A DNA stretch of 16,454 nt from Taibaiella sp047605615 (lineage in GTDB: Bacteria > Bacteroidota > Bacteroidia > Chitinophagales > Chitinophagaceae): NCBI GenBank assembly GCA_047605615.1, contig JASGFI010000055.1, positions 1 through 16,454 on the forward strand. Direction: 5' to 3'. This document shows, one piece after another, positions 1 through 7,147 of this stretch. Position 1 is the first letter of the stretch. Each line of letters begins with the position of its first letter. The notes below the pieces were generated by a model that was not told the DNA's origin, searched no databases, and was given only the letters and a program-made list of their open reading frames with translations. Both the position numbers and the translations under genes were made by a program.

Positions 1-94
1 TAGAATTAATGCCCTATTTTACTTCGGAAAACTAAACTTTGTTTCATTAAAATTTCAGTAATGCCTTTTAAACAAGCTATACCAAACAAAAAAA
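1..94. other. Window edge, no gene recognised
   Basis: This AT-rich stretch shows no convincing reading frame. It could be the 3' flank of a plus-strand gene lying to the left, because a plus-strand terminator follows at 116-144. Nothing else can be supported here. Confidence 0.4.
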
Positions 95-145
95 CCGCCC
101 TTTCGGGTAGTTATGGTCGGAAGATTTTTTCTTCCGACTTTTTTG
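95..145 (+). terminator. Hairpin module, copy 1; intrinsic terminator on + strand
   Basis: An 8-bp stem (116-123 GTCGGAAG with 131-138 CTTCCGAC, 7-nt loop) is followed directly by T6 (139-144), a typical Rho-independent terminator for plus-strand transcription entering from outside the window. A small CCC-TTTC-GGG hairpin (98-107) precedes it. The minus strand also ends this small hairpin with a T7 run (88-94), so the module may work in both directions. Positions 105-124 are repeated in inverted orientation at 534-562 (see copy 2). Confidence 0.7.
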
Positions 146-196
146 TTTTAAAAAATCTGAAAAACACAATATAATACATTGAATATCAAATAATTA

Positions 197-228
197 CTTG
201 TGTGTCTGGTTTTAATTTTGTATCTTTA
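197..228 (+). promoter_or_regulatory. Bacteroidota-type promoter of the IS4 fragment
   Basis: A TTG at 198-200 is followed after 20 nt by TATCTTTA (221-228), one mismatch from the Bacteroidota -7 consensus TAnnTTTG. Transcription would begin near 233-235. That lies after the ATG at 228, which favours the ATG at 249 as the real start. Confidence 0.5.
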
Positions 229-248
229 TGCCTGATAATCAATTATTT

Positions 249-521
249 ATGTCAGTATTTAAAGACCACAAAATTTCCCTTAAACAAGTGTTGGAATTTA
301 TTCCCGAAGCACTTTTAAGCCATCTTTCCGCCACCACCAAAGTGGATTATTACAGCAAGGTTCTTCACGGAAGAAAAATGTTTTACCTTCTTCTGTTCTG
401 CATTTTCGACAACGAAAGACTAAGCCAAAGAACATTGGAAGATTCCTTTAACAGCAGCGGATTCAAAGCACTGTTCGGTTTGGGCGAGGAGGAAAATCCG
501 GATAAAGCCTTTAAAACATAA
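249..521 (+). pseudogene. Truncated IS4-type transposase, N-terminal fragment
   Basis: The ORF gives 90 aa from the ATG at 249 (97 aa from 228). Its first ~80 residues, from MSVFKDHKISLKQ to about SSGFKALFGL, match the N-terminal region of Bacteroidota IS4-family DDE transposases by recall, including the segment LLSHLS..TKVDYYSKVLHGRK and the LSQRTLEDSF stretch. This part precedes the catalytic domain, so no DDE residue is present and the fragment cannot transpose DNA alone. The last ~10 residues (EENPDKAFKT) look like readthrough into unrelated sequence. The frame is otherwise open and has a recognisable promoter, so a short protein could be made. The start at 249 is chosen because the -7 element overlaps the ATG at 228. 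The fragment sits between two inverted hairpin modules (95-145 and 523-572), which might be element ends or only terminators. The family call is by recall and was not searched. Confidence 0.6.
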
Positions 522-522
522 A

Positions 523-572
523 CAAAAAAATGGTCGGAGGTTTCTTCCGACCATAACTACCCTTTCGGGCGG
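523..572 (-). terminator. Hairpin module, copy 2; htpG terminator on - strand
   Basis: Read on the minus strand, a 9-bp stem (552-544 with 540-532, one G-T pair, AAA loop) is followed by ATTTTTTT (531-524), 50 nt after the htpG stop. This is a good intrinsic terminator for htpG. It is the reverse complement of copy 1 at 95-145 over about 50 nt; the first 26 nt differ only in the 4-nt loop. Confidence 0.75.
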
Positions 573-601
573 CCTTTCTTTGTTGATGCTAAAAGGTTTC
601 A

Positions 602-2497
602 TCAAGCCCCAATCAAATCTACCGAACGGTTTACGAAGGCCGTCAAATCGGCACCGGTAAGCATGCCTTGCGACAACAAGGCCAAATCGAACGCCTGGCG
701 CGCCAAGCGTTCGCGGGTAGCTTCGTCTTTTTCTTCCAGTATGTGGCGCACCACTTTGTGGTTGCCGTTTACCGATACCTTGTAGTTGTCGGGCAGGTTG
801 CCGTAGAAGCCCATCATGCCGCCGCCGGTTTTGGCCATATCTTTCATGCGGCGCATGAACTCGTCCATGGTTACGGTTACGGGCAGTTCATCGGGGCTAA
901 GGCCCTCTACCGCTACGTTCATGGTGGCGTTGTTGTTGATGGCTTTTTCAAATAGTTCCTTCACGGTGTTGCTTTCGTCTTCGCTCAACACGCTTTCTAT
1001 CTTCGTGTCCTTTTCTATCAATTTGTCCACCACGTCGGCATCTACACGTTTCAGGGTGGTTTTTTCCAGTTTTTGTTCCAGTTGGCCTATGAAGTGGTTG
1101 TCTATGGGCGAGTCCATCACCAATACGTCGTAACCCTTGCGCTCCGCAGCTTTGATGAAGGTGTCTTGCTTGCCGGGGTCGTTGCTGTACAGATATACTG
1201 CATTGCCGTTTTTGTCGGTTTGTTCGGCCGCTACCTTGGTGCGGTATTCCGAAAGCGTGAAGTAGTTTTTGGCAACGTTTTGCAGCAGGGCAAAGTCTTT
1301 GGCTTTGTCGTAAAATTTTTCTTCGGTTATCATGCCGTATTTTACGAACAGGCCAATGTAGTTCCATTTTTCTTCAAAAGATTTGCGGTCGGCCTTGAAC
1401 AAATCGTGCAGTTTGTCGGCTACTTTTTTGGTGATGTAGCTGCTTATTTTTTTCACGTTGCCATCGGCCTGCAAAAAGCTGCGGCTTACGTTCAACGGTA
1501 TGTCCGGGCTGTCTATCACGCCTTGCAGCAACAACAAAAATTCGGGCACTATATCCTTCACTTCATCGGTGATGAATACCTGGCGGCTGTACAGTTGAAT
1601 CTTGTTGCGTTGCAACTCGAATTCGTTTTTCACCTTGGGAAAATAAAGCACGCCGGTAAGGTTGAACGGGTAATCTACGTTCAGGTGAATCCAAAACAAG
1701 GGTTCTTCCTGCATGGGGTACAGCTCGCGATAGAACTTCAGGTAATCTTCGTCCGCAAGGTCTGCTGGTGCTTTGGCCCATATAGGCTTGGTGGTGTTGA
1801 TGATGTCGGGAACGGTTGTTTCCTTGTATTTTGGCTTGCCGTCTTCATCTTCGCCATCGGGTTCGCGCTCTGTTTTGGTGCCGAATTGAATGGGTACGGG
1901 CAGGAATTTGCAATACTTGTCCAATATGCCGCGCAGTTTGTATTCGTCCAAAAATTCTTCCGAATCGGCATTGACGAAGAGGATGATTTCGGAACCCCGT
2001 TCGGTGCGGTCGCTATCGGTTATTTCAAACTCGGTGCTGCCGTCGCAGGTCCAGCGGGCAGCTTGTGCGCCTTCCTTGTAAGAAAGCGTGTTGATTTCCA
2101 CTTTGTCGGCCACCATAAAGGCAGAGTAGAAGCCCAAACCGAATTTACCTATGATTTCCTGCGCATCTTTGGCCTCTTTGAACTGTTCCACGAACTCCGT
2201 GGCACCAGAGAAGGCCACTTGGTTGATGTATTTCTTTATTTCCTCGGCGGTCATGCCTATGCCGCGGTCGGTAATGGTAATGGTTTTCTTTTCGGCATCG
2301 AAGGCTACCTGTACCGTCAGGTCGCCCATTTCGCCCCTGAACTCGCCCAGCGAAGAGAGGCGTTTCAATTTTTGCGTAGCGTCCACGGCGTTGGACACCA
2401 ATTCGCGCAAAAATATTTCGTGGTCGGAGTAAAGAAATTTCTTGATAATCGGGAATATGTTCTCCGTATGAATCGAAATGTTGCCTTTTTCTTGCAT
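602..2497 (-). CDS. htpG: Molecular chaperone HtpG (Hsp90 family)
   Basis: This is a 631-aa cytosolic ATP-dependent Hsp90 chaperone that remodels late folding intermediates and stress-damaged proteins; E. coli HtpG has 624 aa, so it is full length. The N-terminal GHKL ATPase domain (about 1-210) shows LRELVSNAVDA with the catalytic Glu (E32) and Mg-binding Asn (N36), DRGIGM (77-82), the ATP-lid stretch GKFGLGFYSAF (117-127) and GSEI (168-171). An acidic linker (DGEDEDG, 214-220) leads to the middle domain, which has LYSRQVFI (302-309) and NVSRSFLQ (336-343), including the Arg that contacts the gamma-phosphate. The rest is the C-terminal dimerisation domain. The ATG at 2497 is the only start placed correctly before the conserved N-terminus. 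The gene lies downstream of cysS on the same strand after a 275-nt gap and so probably has its own promoter. A terminator follows at 523-552. Confidence 0.97.
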   Translation of the reverse strand: MQEKGNISIHTENIFPIIKKFLYSDHEIFLRELVSNAVDATQKLKRLSSLGEFRGEMGDLTVQVAFDAEKKTITITDRGIGMTAEEIKKYINQVAFSGATEFVEQFKEAKDAQEIIGKFGLGFYSAFMVADKVEINTLSYKEGAQAARWTCDGSTEFEITDSDRTERGSEIILFVNADSEEFLDEYKLRGILDKYCKFLPVPIQFGTKTEREPDGEDEDGKPKYKETTVPDIINTTKPIWAKAPADLADEDYLKFYRELYPMQEEPLFWIHLNVDYPFNLTGVLYFPKVKNEFELQRNKIQLYSRQVFITDEVKDIVPEFLLLLQGVIDSPDIPLNVSRSFLQADGNVKKISSYITKKVADKLHDLFKADRKSFEEKWNYIGLFVKYGMITEEKFYDKAKDFALLQNVAKNYFTLSEYRTKVAAEQTDKNGNAVYLYSNDPGKQDTFIKAAERKGYDVLVMDSPIDNHFIGQLEQKLEKTTLKRVDADVVDKLIEKDTKIESVLSEDESNTVKELFEKAINNNATMNVAVEGLSPDELPVTVTMDEFMRRMKDMAKTGGGMMGFYGNLPDNYKVSVNGNHKVVRHILEEKDEATRERLARQAFDLALLSQGMLTGADLTAFVNRSVDLIGA

Positions 2498-2531
2498 ATA
2501 CTAAATTGCTTTTGTGGATTTTGGAAAACAA

Positions 2532-2575
2532 GCAACAAACAATGTTCCTTTCGGCCCGATATTGCCAAAATGACA
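2532..2575 (-). promoter_or_regulatory. Candidate htpG control region
   Basis: Upstream of htpG the minus strand reads TGTCATTTTGGCA (2575-2563), an imperfect dyad TGTCA-N3-TGGCA. It is followed by AGGAACATTGTTTGTTGC (2549-2532), 35 nt before the ATG. No good TAnnTTTG is near the start; the nearest, TCATTTTG, lies inside the dyad. The arrangement suggests a regulated promoter, as expected for a heat-shock gene, but the factor cannot be named from sequence. Confidence 0.3.
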
Positions 2576-2707
2576 TTAAGGCACCAACAAGGATTCCCGA
2601 ATCTTGAAAATTTTGCAGTCGAATGGCATAAAAACGAAGTGTCCCCGGCTTGCGCCCGCCAACACAACTTTCCCGCGCGAACCGCAAATGTTATTCCTAT
2701 ATTTTCC

Positions 2708-2750
2708 GTGGCCTTATGCAAGAATGGGTGGGTATGGATTTTAAGGCCAC
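2708..2750 (-). terminator. Inverted repeat downstream of cysS
   Basis: GTGGCCTTA (2708-2716) and TAAGGCCAC (2742-2750) form a perfect 9-bp stem with a 25-nt loop, 22 nt after the cysS stop. No T-run follows on the minus strand, so it is not a classical intrinsic terminator. It may stabilise the cysS 3' end or separate cysS from htpG expression. Confidence 0.35.
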
Positions 2751-2772
2751 ACTTTATCCTAAATCGTTCTTA

Positions 2773-4260
2773 CTATCCAATAGTATAACTAACGCTACCG
2801 TCTTTTTCGTCTTTCAGCATAATGCCGGCATCGCTCAGCATGGCCCTTATCTTGTCGGAGGTGGCATAGTCTTTGCGGCCTTTGGCATCTTTGCGCATTT
2901 CTATCACCAACTGCAGCACCACGCCCAGCTTGCTGTCGTCTCGCTGTTGCATGGCTCGTAGGCCCATTATATCTTCCAGGTAGGTTTTGAAGGTTGTTTT
3001 CAACAAAGAGACAGTATCCTTGCCCAGCGCGTCGGCGGGTATTTGGCCGCCTTTGATGCCGTTGATAACGGGGGCCATTTCAAATAAATTGGCCAATACT
3101 TTTGCCGTGTTGAAATCATCGTTCATGTCATCGGCGCAATCTGCGCAAAACTTCCTCGCTTTCTCGTCCAAGGCCGCATCGGCTGCTTGGCCGCCTGCGT
3201 CCAATTTTTGCAATACTTCGTAGGCTTCCCACAAACGTTTGAATGCCTTTTCGGAAGCCTGCAATGCCTCGTTGGAAAAGTCGAGGGTGCTGCGGTAATG
3301 GGTTTGCAAAATGTAGAAGCGTATCACCATGGGGTGGTATGGCTGCTCCAGCATGGGGTGGTCGCCGCTGAACAACTCGGTAAGTTTTATTACGTTGTTG
3401 TAGCTCTTGCCCATTTTCCTGCCGTTGATGGTTATCATGTTGTTGTGCATCCAATAGTTGACCGGTGCGCAATCGTGGGCTATGGTGCTTTGGGCTATTT
3501 CGCTTTCGTGGTGGGGAAATTGCAAGTCCATGCCGCCACCGTGTATGTCGAACCGCCGGCCCAGGTATTTGCTGCTCATGGCCGAACATTCGATGTGCCA
3601 GCCCGGAAAACCCTCGCCCCACGGGCTTTTCCAGCGCATGATGTGCTCTGCCGGTGCTTTTTTCCAAAGTGCAAAATCCACTTTTTCCCTTTTTTCTTCT
3701 TGCCCGTCCAGGTCGCGGGTGGTTTCCAGCAAGTCTTCCAATACCCTGCCCGACAGTTTGCCGTAAGGATAATTGGCGGCGTATTTTTTCACGTCGAAAT
3801 AAACGGAGCCGTTTACTTCATAGGCATAGCCTTTGGCCATGATGTCTTCAATCATGCCTATTTGCTCTATTATGTGGCCGGTGGCGGTGGGTTCTATGGA
3901 GGGTTCCAGGTTGTTGAACTTGCGCATGCCCCAGTGGAACAGGTTGGTGTATTTATGTACCAGTTCCATGGGTTCCAGCATTTCCAAAATGGCTTTCTTG
4001 GCCACCTTGTCTTCTGCTTCGCGACCTTCTTCTTCAAAATGGCCGGCATCGGTTATGTTGCGCACATAGCGCACTTTGTAGCCCAGGTGTTGCAGGTATC
4101 GGTTCACCACATCAAAGGTTATGTAGGGCCTCGCATGGCCCAAGTGCGATTCGCCGCTCACCGTGGGGCCGCATACATATAAGCCCACATGGCCGGGGGT
4201 AATGGGTTCAAATTTTTCTTTTTGCCGTGTATAGGAATTGTATAATTGTAGGTATGACAT
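2773..4260 (-). CDS. cysS: Cysteine--tRNA ligase
   Basis: This is a class I aminoacyl-tRNA synthetase that charges tRNA-Cys with cysteine in the cytosol. At 495 aa it is about 30 residues longer than E. coli CysS (461 aa). The Rossmann catalytic domain carries the HIGH motif as HLGH (39-42) and the KMSKS loop as KMGKS (282-286). The zinc site that selects cysteine is visible as C30 (YVCGPTV), C225 (WHIECSAM) and the HHESE cluster (250-254). FDIHGGGMDLQFPH (237-250) is a CysS signature. The C-terminal part (about 330-495) is the helical DALR/anticodon-binding region. The ATG at 4260 gives the usual N-terminus and lies 23 nt from a strong -7 element. The gene is divergent from the metalloregulator at 4423 and is followed by htpG on the same strand. 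Confidence 0.97.
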   Translation of the reverse strand: MSYLQLYNSYTRQKEKFEPITPGHVGLYVCGPTVSGESHLGHARPYITFDVVNRYLQHLGYKVRYVRNITDAGHFEEEGREAEDKVAKKAILEMLEPMELVHKYTNLFHWGMRKFNNLEPSIEPTATGHIIEQIGMIEDIMAKGYAYEVNGSVYFDVKKYAANYPYGKLSGRVLEDLLETTRDLDGQEEKREKVDFALWKKAPAEHIMRWKSPWGEGFPGWHIECSAMSSKYLGRRFDIHGGGMDLQFPHHESEIAQSTIAHDCAPVNYWMHNNMITINGRKMGKSYNNVIKLTELFSGDHPMLEQPYHPMVIRFYILQTHYRSTLDFSNEALQASEKAFKRLWEAYEVLQKLDAGGQAADAALDEKARKFCADCADDMNDDFNTAKVLANLFEMAPVINGIKGGQIPADALGKDTVSLLKTTFKTYLEDIMGLRAMQQRDDSKLGVVLQLVIEMRKDAKGRKDYATSDKIRAMLSDAGIMLKDEKDGSVSYTIG

Positions 4261-4283
4261 GTTCTTTTTGCGGTAATGAACGG

Positions 4284-4316
4284 CAAAAATAAGGTTTAGA
4301 AAAATAAGCCCGCAAA
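4284..4316 (-). promoter_or_regulatory. cysS promoter
   Basis: On the minus strand TTTG (4316-4313) is followed after 21 nt by a perfect -7 element TATTTTTG (4291-4284). The ATG lies 23 nt further on. A small dyad CCCGC-N6-GCGGG (4309-4324) overlaps the -33 element and could modulate it. Confidence 0.7.
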
Positions 4317-4352
4317 ATAGCGGGAAGGCGAAAGGCAGCCGTCGCTCTTCAC

Positions 4353-4364
4353 GGTAAAATTACC
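4353..4364. promoter_or_regulatory. Possible operator dyad between cysS and the metalloregulator
   Basis: GGTAA-AA-TTACC is a 12-bp dyad located 22 nt upstream of the regulator's -33 element, inside a wider GGGAAGG (4322-4328)/CCTTCCC (4363-4369) inverted pair. DtxR-family repressors bind AT-rich dyads and often control their own genes, so this is a candidate operator. The assignment is inference only. Confidence 0.25.
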
Positions 4365-4386
4365 TTCCCTGGATGGGTGTTCGGTT

Positions 4387-4418
4387 TTTGGCCATGCTTG
4401 CCAAACTTGTTACTTTCG
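4387..4418 (+). promoter_or_regulatory. Promoter of the metalloregulator gene
   Basis: TTTG at 4387-4390 is followed after 20 nt by TACTTTCG (4411-4418), one mismatch from TAnnTTTG. The ATG follows after only 4 nt, so transcription would begin at or next to the start codon. Confidence 0.65.
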
Positions 4419-4422
4419 CATC

Positions 4423-5103
4423 ATGCTTGCGCTTAGCTTCACCGAAGAAAACTACCTCAAAGCCATTTACTACCTGCAACAGGATAGCAATACCCAAGAC
4501 GTGTCGGTCAATGACATAGCGGAGCGCATGAGCACGCGCCCTGCTACCGTTACCGACATGATGCGCAAATTGTCCGAAAAGCAATTAATCAATTACGAAA
4601 AATACAAAAAGACCCACCTTAGCAAAGCCGGACTGGAAGCGGTGTTGCAGGTAGTGCGCAAGCATAGGTTGTGGGAGGTGTTCCTGCACGATAAGTTGGG
4701 TTTTTCATGGGACGAAGTGCATGAGGTGGCCGAAGAACTGGAACATATCAAATCGCAAAAATTGATTGAACGGATGGATGCCTATTTGGGTTTCCCGCGC
4801 TTCGACCCTCATGGCGACCCCATACCCAATGCCGAAGGCGAGATACAACCCGCATCCAGCCTCACGCTTTCGGAGGCCGAACCCAAAAAGAAATTGAAAC
4901 TGGTAGCGGTTAAAGATGCCTCGGCAGCTTTCTTGCAGCACCTCGAACGGTTTGGCTTGCAAATAGGCACCCTCTTGACCGTGCGGGAACATTTGCCTTT
5001 CGATGGGAGCGTCATGATTAGCATAGACAAAAAAACGCCCATTATGCTGTCCGACAAAATAACGGCCAACCTATTGGTAATAGAGTCTTCGCGTGGGAAA
5101 TAG
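4423..5103 (+). CDS. DtxR/MntR-family metal-dependent transcriptional regulator
   Basis: This 226-aa cytosolic DNA-binding protein belongs to the iron/manganese-responsive DtxR family. It has an N-terminal winged HTH (about 5-65: SVNDIAERM, then the recognition helix TRPATVTDMMRKL) and a dimerisation/metal-binding domain (about 70-140). Visible metal-ligand candidates are HRLWEVFL (H81, E85), HEVAEELEH (100-108) and GFPRFDPHGDPIP (123-135). A FeoA/SH3-like C-terminal domain spans about 155-226, so it resembles the longer DtxR/IdeR-type proteins more than short MntR. Such proteins repress metal uptake or activate efflux when Fe(II) or Mn(II) is bound; which metal applies here cannot be decided. 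The ATG at 4423 lies 4 nt from a -7 element, suggesting a leaderless mRNA. The yggS-like gene begins 25 nt downstream and is probably co-transcribed. Confidence 0.9.
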   Translation: MLALSFTEENYLKAIYYLQQDSNTQDVSVNDIAERMSTRPATVTDMMRKLSEKQLINYEKYKKTHLSKAGLEAVLQVVRKHRLWEVFLHDKLGFSWDEVHEVAEELEHIKSQKLIERMDAYLGFPRFDPHGDPIPNAEGEIQPASSLTLSEAEPKKKLKLVAVKDASAAFLQHLERFGLQIGTLLTVREHLPFDGSVMISIDKKTPIMLSDKITANLLVIESSRGK

Positions 5104-5128
5104 CATGGCAACATAAGACATCGTAAAA

Positions 5129-5803
5129 ATGATAAATACCGAAGCATACCGCATCGTTGAAAACGAGGCGAAGCAGGCCAAAGCTACCTTGGTAGCCGTA
5201 TCGAAACTAAAACCCGAAGCCGACATCCAGGCATTGTACGATTTGGGCCAAAGGGATTTTGGCGAAAATTATGTGCAGGAATTGGTAGATAAACACGGCA
5301 ATTTGCCGGGCGACATACGTTGGCATTTCATAGGCCATCTGCAAAGCAACAAAGTGAAATACATAGCGCCTTTCGTACACTTGGTTCATGGCGTGGACAG
5401 CTTTAAATTGTTGCAGGAAATAAACAAACAGACAGCCAAAGCAAATAGGGTAATACCGTGCCTGTTGCAGGTGCATATAGCCGAAGAAGAAACGAAATTT
5501 GGGTTGGACGAAAAAGAAATGATAGCCTTGCTGGAAACCTACGAAGCGCAAAAAGAATCGTTGCGGCACATCCGCATAGACGGCTTGATGGGCATGGCTT
5601 CTTTTACCGAAGACAAAAACAAAGTGACCCGCGAATTTCGCAACCTGAAAGCATGCTTCGAGGTGGCCAAAAGGTCTTATTTCATAGGTGCGCAACATTT
5701 TAATATACTTTCCATGGGCATGAGCGGCGATTATAAGATAGCCTTGGAAGAAGGCAGTACCCTGGTGCGCGTGGGCAGCCTGCTTTTCGGTGCCAGGCAT
5801 TAA
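5129..5803 (+). CDS. YggS/PROSC family pyridoxal phosphate homeostasis protein
   Basis: The 224-aa protein matches the YggS/PLPBP family in length (E. coli YggS 234 aa). It is a cytosolic single-domain TIM barrel like the N-domain of alanine racemase, binding pyridoxal 5'-phosphate without known catalysis and helping vitamin B6 and amino-acid homeostasis. The PLP-binding lysine is K26 in LVAVSKLKP. Other family signatures are DFGENYVQEL (about 43-52), WHFIGHLQSNK (about 65-75), the GLMGMASF segment in the middle, and LSMGMSGDYKIALEEGSTLVRVGSLLFG near the end, whose Ser/Gly residues hold the phosphate. The ATG at 5129 gives a normal though short N-terminus. It follows the metalloregulator by 25 nt with no obvious promoter between, implying one transcript. 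Confidence 0.94.
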   Translation: MINTEAYRIVENEAKQAKATLVAVSKLKPEADIQALYDLGQRDFGENYVQELVDKHGNLPGDIRWHFIGHLQSNKVKYIAPFVHLVHGVDSFKLLQEINKQTAKANRVIPCLLQVHIAEEETKFGLDEKEMIALLETYEAQKESLRHIRIDGLMGMASFTEDKNKVTREFRNLKACFEVAKRSYFIGAQHFNILSMGMSGDYKIALEEGSTLVRVGSLLFGARH

Positions 5804-5841
5804 TTTTGCGTATGTGCTTAAACCTTTTGCTTAGTTGTTAG
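5801..5841 (+). promoter_or_regulatory. Promoter-like -7 element and 9-codon leader ORF before the adaptor gene
   Basis: TAATTTTG (5801-5808) is a perfect TAnnTTTG overlapping the yggS stop; no -33 element was found at the usual distance. Three nt later an ATG (5812) opens a 9-codon frame, MCLNLLLSC, ending at TAG (5839-5841), 33 nt before the adaptor ATG. It may be a chance frame or a short leader peptide. Confidence 0.35.
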
Positions 5842-5874
5842 TCCTAACGCCGTTTGTCCCCCCAACCAATATTT

Positions 5875-6951
5875 ATGCGCCACTCTTTTACTTCTCTCAA
5901 AATAAATCCCCTTTGGGGCTTGTTGCCTTGCGCCCTTGCTTTTTTTGCGGCCTGTGGCCATAAAAAAGAGTCCGCCGGCGATGGCAAGAAAAAAGGCGGG
6001 GACAAGCAGCAATTGGCTGCGGAGGTATTCGTAGTTCGTGCGGCAACGCTTAATCCCGTTTACGAAAGCAGCGGCAACTTATTGGCCAACGAAGCCGTAA
6101 ACGTCTATCCCGAAGTGGCGGGGCGCATTACGGCCATACACTTCAAGGAAGGCAGCCGGGTGCACAAAGGCCAATTGCTGGTGCAGCTTTTCGACAGCGA
6201 CATAAAAGCCCAGATACAAAAGCTGCAAGCGCAGCGCAAGCTGCAAGCAACAACCGAGCAACGCTACAAACAACTATTGGACATCAACGGTATCAGCAGG
6301 CAGGAATACGATGCCGCAGCTACCAATATAGCCGCTACCGATGCCGATATAGCCTACAACGAAGCCTTGTTGCGCCGGTTGCAAATAAGGGCGCCCTTCG
6401 ATGGCACTATTGGTTTGCGCAACATCAGCGTGGGGGCAGTTGTAGCTACTGCTACCCTGATTACCACTATCCAACAAATAAATACGTTGAAGCTCGATTT
6501 TCCCTTGCCCGAGCAATATAAACAAGATGTGGCCTTGGGCCAATCGGTTCGCTTTACCGTGGACGGCAATGCCGATACCAATACCGCAAAATTGATAGCC
6601 CTGCAACCGGCAGCCGACGAAACCACCCGTACCATTACCGTGAGGGCATTGGTGCCTAATGTGGCCAGTAGCTTGATGCCGGGGGCTTTTGCACATGTTT
6701 ATGTACCCCTGCGCAAACCCGGACAATCCTTGATGGTGCCCTCGCAATGTATCATCCCCACCACACGCGAAAAGCAAGTGGCCCTGCTGCGCGACAACAA
6801 AGTACACCTAACGGCGGTGCAAACCGGCATCAGGACGGAAGCCAACGTGGAAATAACCCAAGGCCTACAAGCCGGCGACACGATATTGACAACGGGCATC
6901 ATGCAGGTAAAGGAAGGCATGGAGGTAAAGGTTAGCAAGAGGAAAAATTAA
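5875..6951 (+). CDS. RND/HlyD-family efflux periplasmic adaptor lipoprotein (MFP)
   Basis: The 358-aa protein looks like a membrane-fusion adaptor of tripartite efflux pumps, linking an inner-membrane transporter to an outer-membrane TolC-type channel. The N-terminus is a lipoprotein signal: hydrophobic stretch 11-26, then FAAC with C27 as the lipidated residue, followed by a Lys/Gly-rich tether. Next come a first lipoyl half (VAGRITAIHFKEGSRVHKG), a short alpha-hairpin coiled coil (about 105-165: IKAQIQKLQAQRKLQ..., GISRQEYDAAATNI), the second lipoyl half (IRAPFDGTIGLRNISVGAVV), a beta-barrel domain and a C-terminal membrane-proximal domain (GLQAGDTILTTGIMQVKEG). The ATG at 5875 is preferred over the in-frame TTG at 5854 because it gives a normal signal peptide. 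No pump gene follows: 430 nt of non-coding DNA and a convergent acs gene come next. The substrate is unknown. Confidence 0.9.
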   Translation: MRHSFTSLKINPLWGLLPCALAFFAACGHKKESAGDGKKKGGDKQQLAAEVFVVRAATLNPVYESSGNLLANEAVNVYPEVAGRITAIHFKEGSRVHKGQLLVQLFDSDIKAQIQKLQAQRKLQATTEQRYKQLLDINGISRQEYDAAATNIAATDADIAYNEALLRRLQIRAPFDGTIGLRNISVGAVVATATLITTIQQINTLKLDFPLPEQYKQDVALGQSVRFTVDGNADTNTAKLIALQPAADETTRTITVRALVPNVASSLMPGAFAHVYVPLRKPGQSLMVPSQCIIPTTREKQVALLRDNKVHLTAVQTGIRTEANVEITQGLQAGDTILTTGIMQVKEGMEVKVSKRKN

Positions 6952-7126
6952 AAGGTCTGTTTTGAATTTCAAATAGGCAACCTGTTGTTTTTTTATGGCC
7001 CTTGGTGGGCAAAAAAGCTGGTTATACGAATGTGGTAAATATGCTTCGCATTGGGTAAAAATGTGCAATAATGGGCATCTTCCAAATTCAAACCCATTAC
7101 CACCATTTCCCGCCAGCACTCCTGTC

Positions 7127-7147
7127 CCCGCCCCCTTCGGGGGCGGG
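7127..7147. repeat. GC-rich palindrome
   Basis: CCCGCCCCC-TTC-GGGGGCGGG forms a perfect 9-bp stem with a 3-nt loop, followed by another G-run (7150-7154). No T-tract follows on either strand, so it resembles a REP-like intergenic repeat more than a terminator. Confidence 0.6.

Noticed and set aside
2532..2549. Sigma-54 promoter for htpG
   Set aside because: GG-N10-GT lacks the conserved GC at -12 and the alternative GC is 3 nt too far, so only a regulated-promoter candidate is recorded.
1073..2788. 571-aa open frame on the plus strand opposite htpG
   Set aside because: It is an antisense shadow of htpG, produced by the host codon bias; its composition (many Tyr, Phe, Val) is unlike a real protein and no family is recognisable.
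3187..4182. 331-aa open frame opposite cysS
   Set aside because: Antisense shadow of cysS with aromatic-rich composition and no promoter or recognisable motif.
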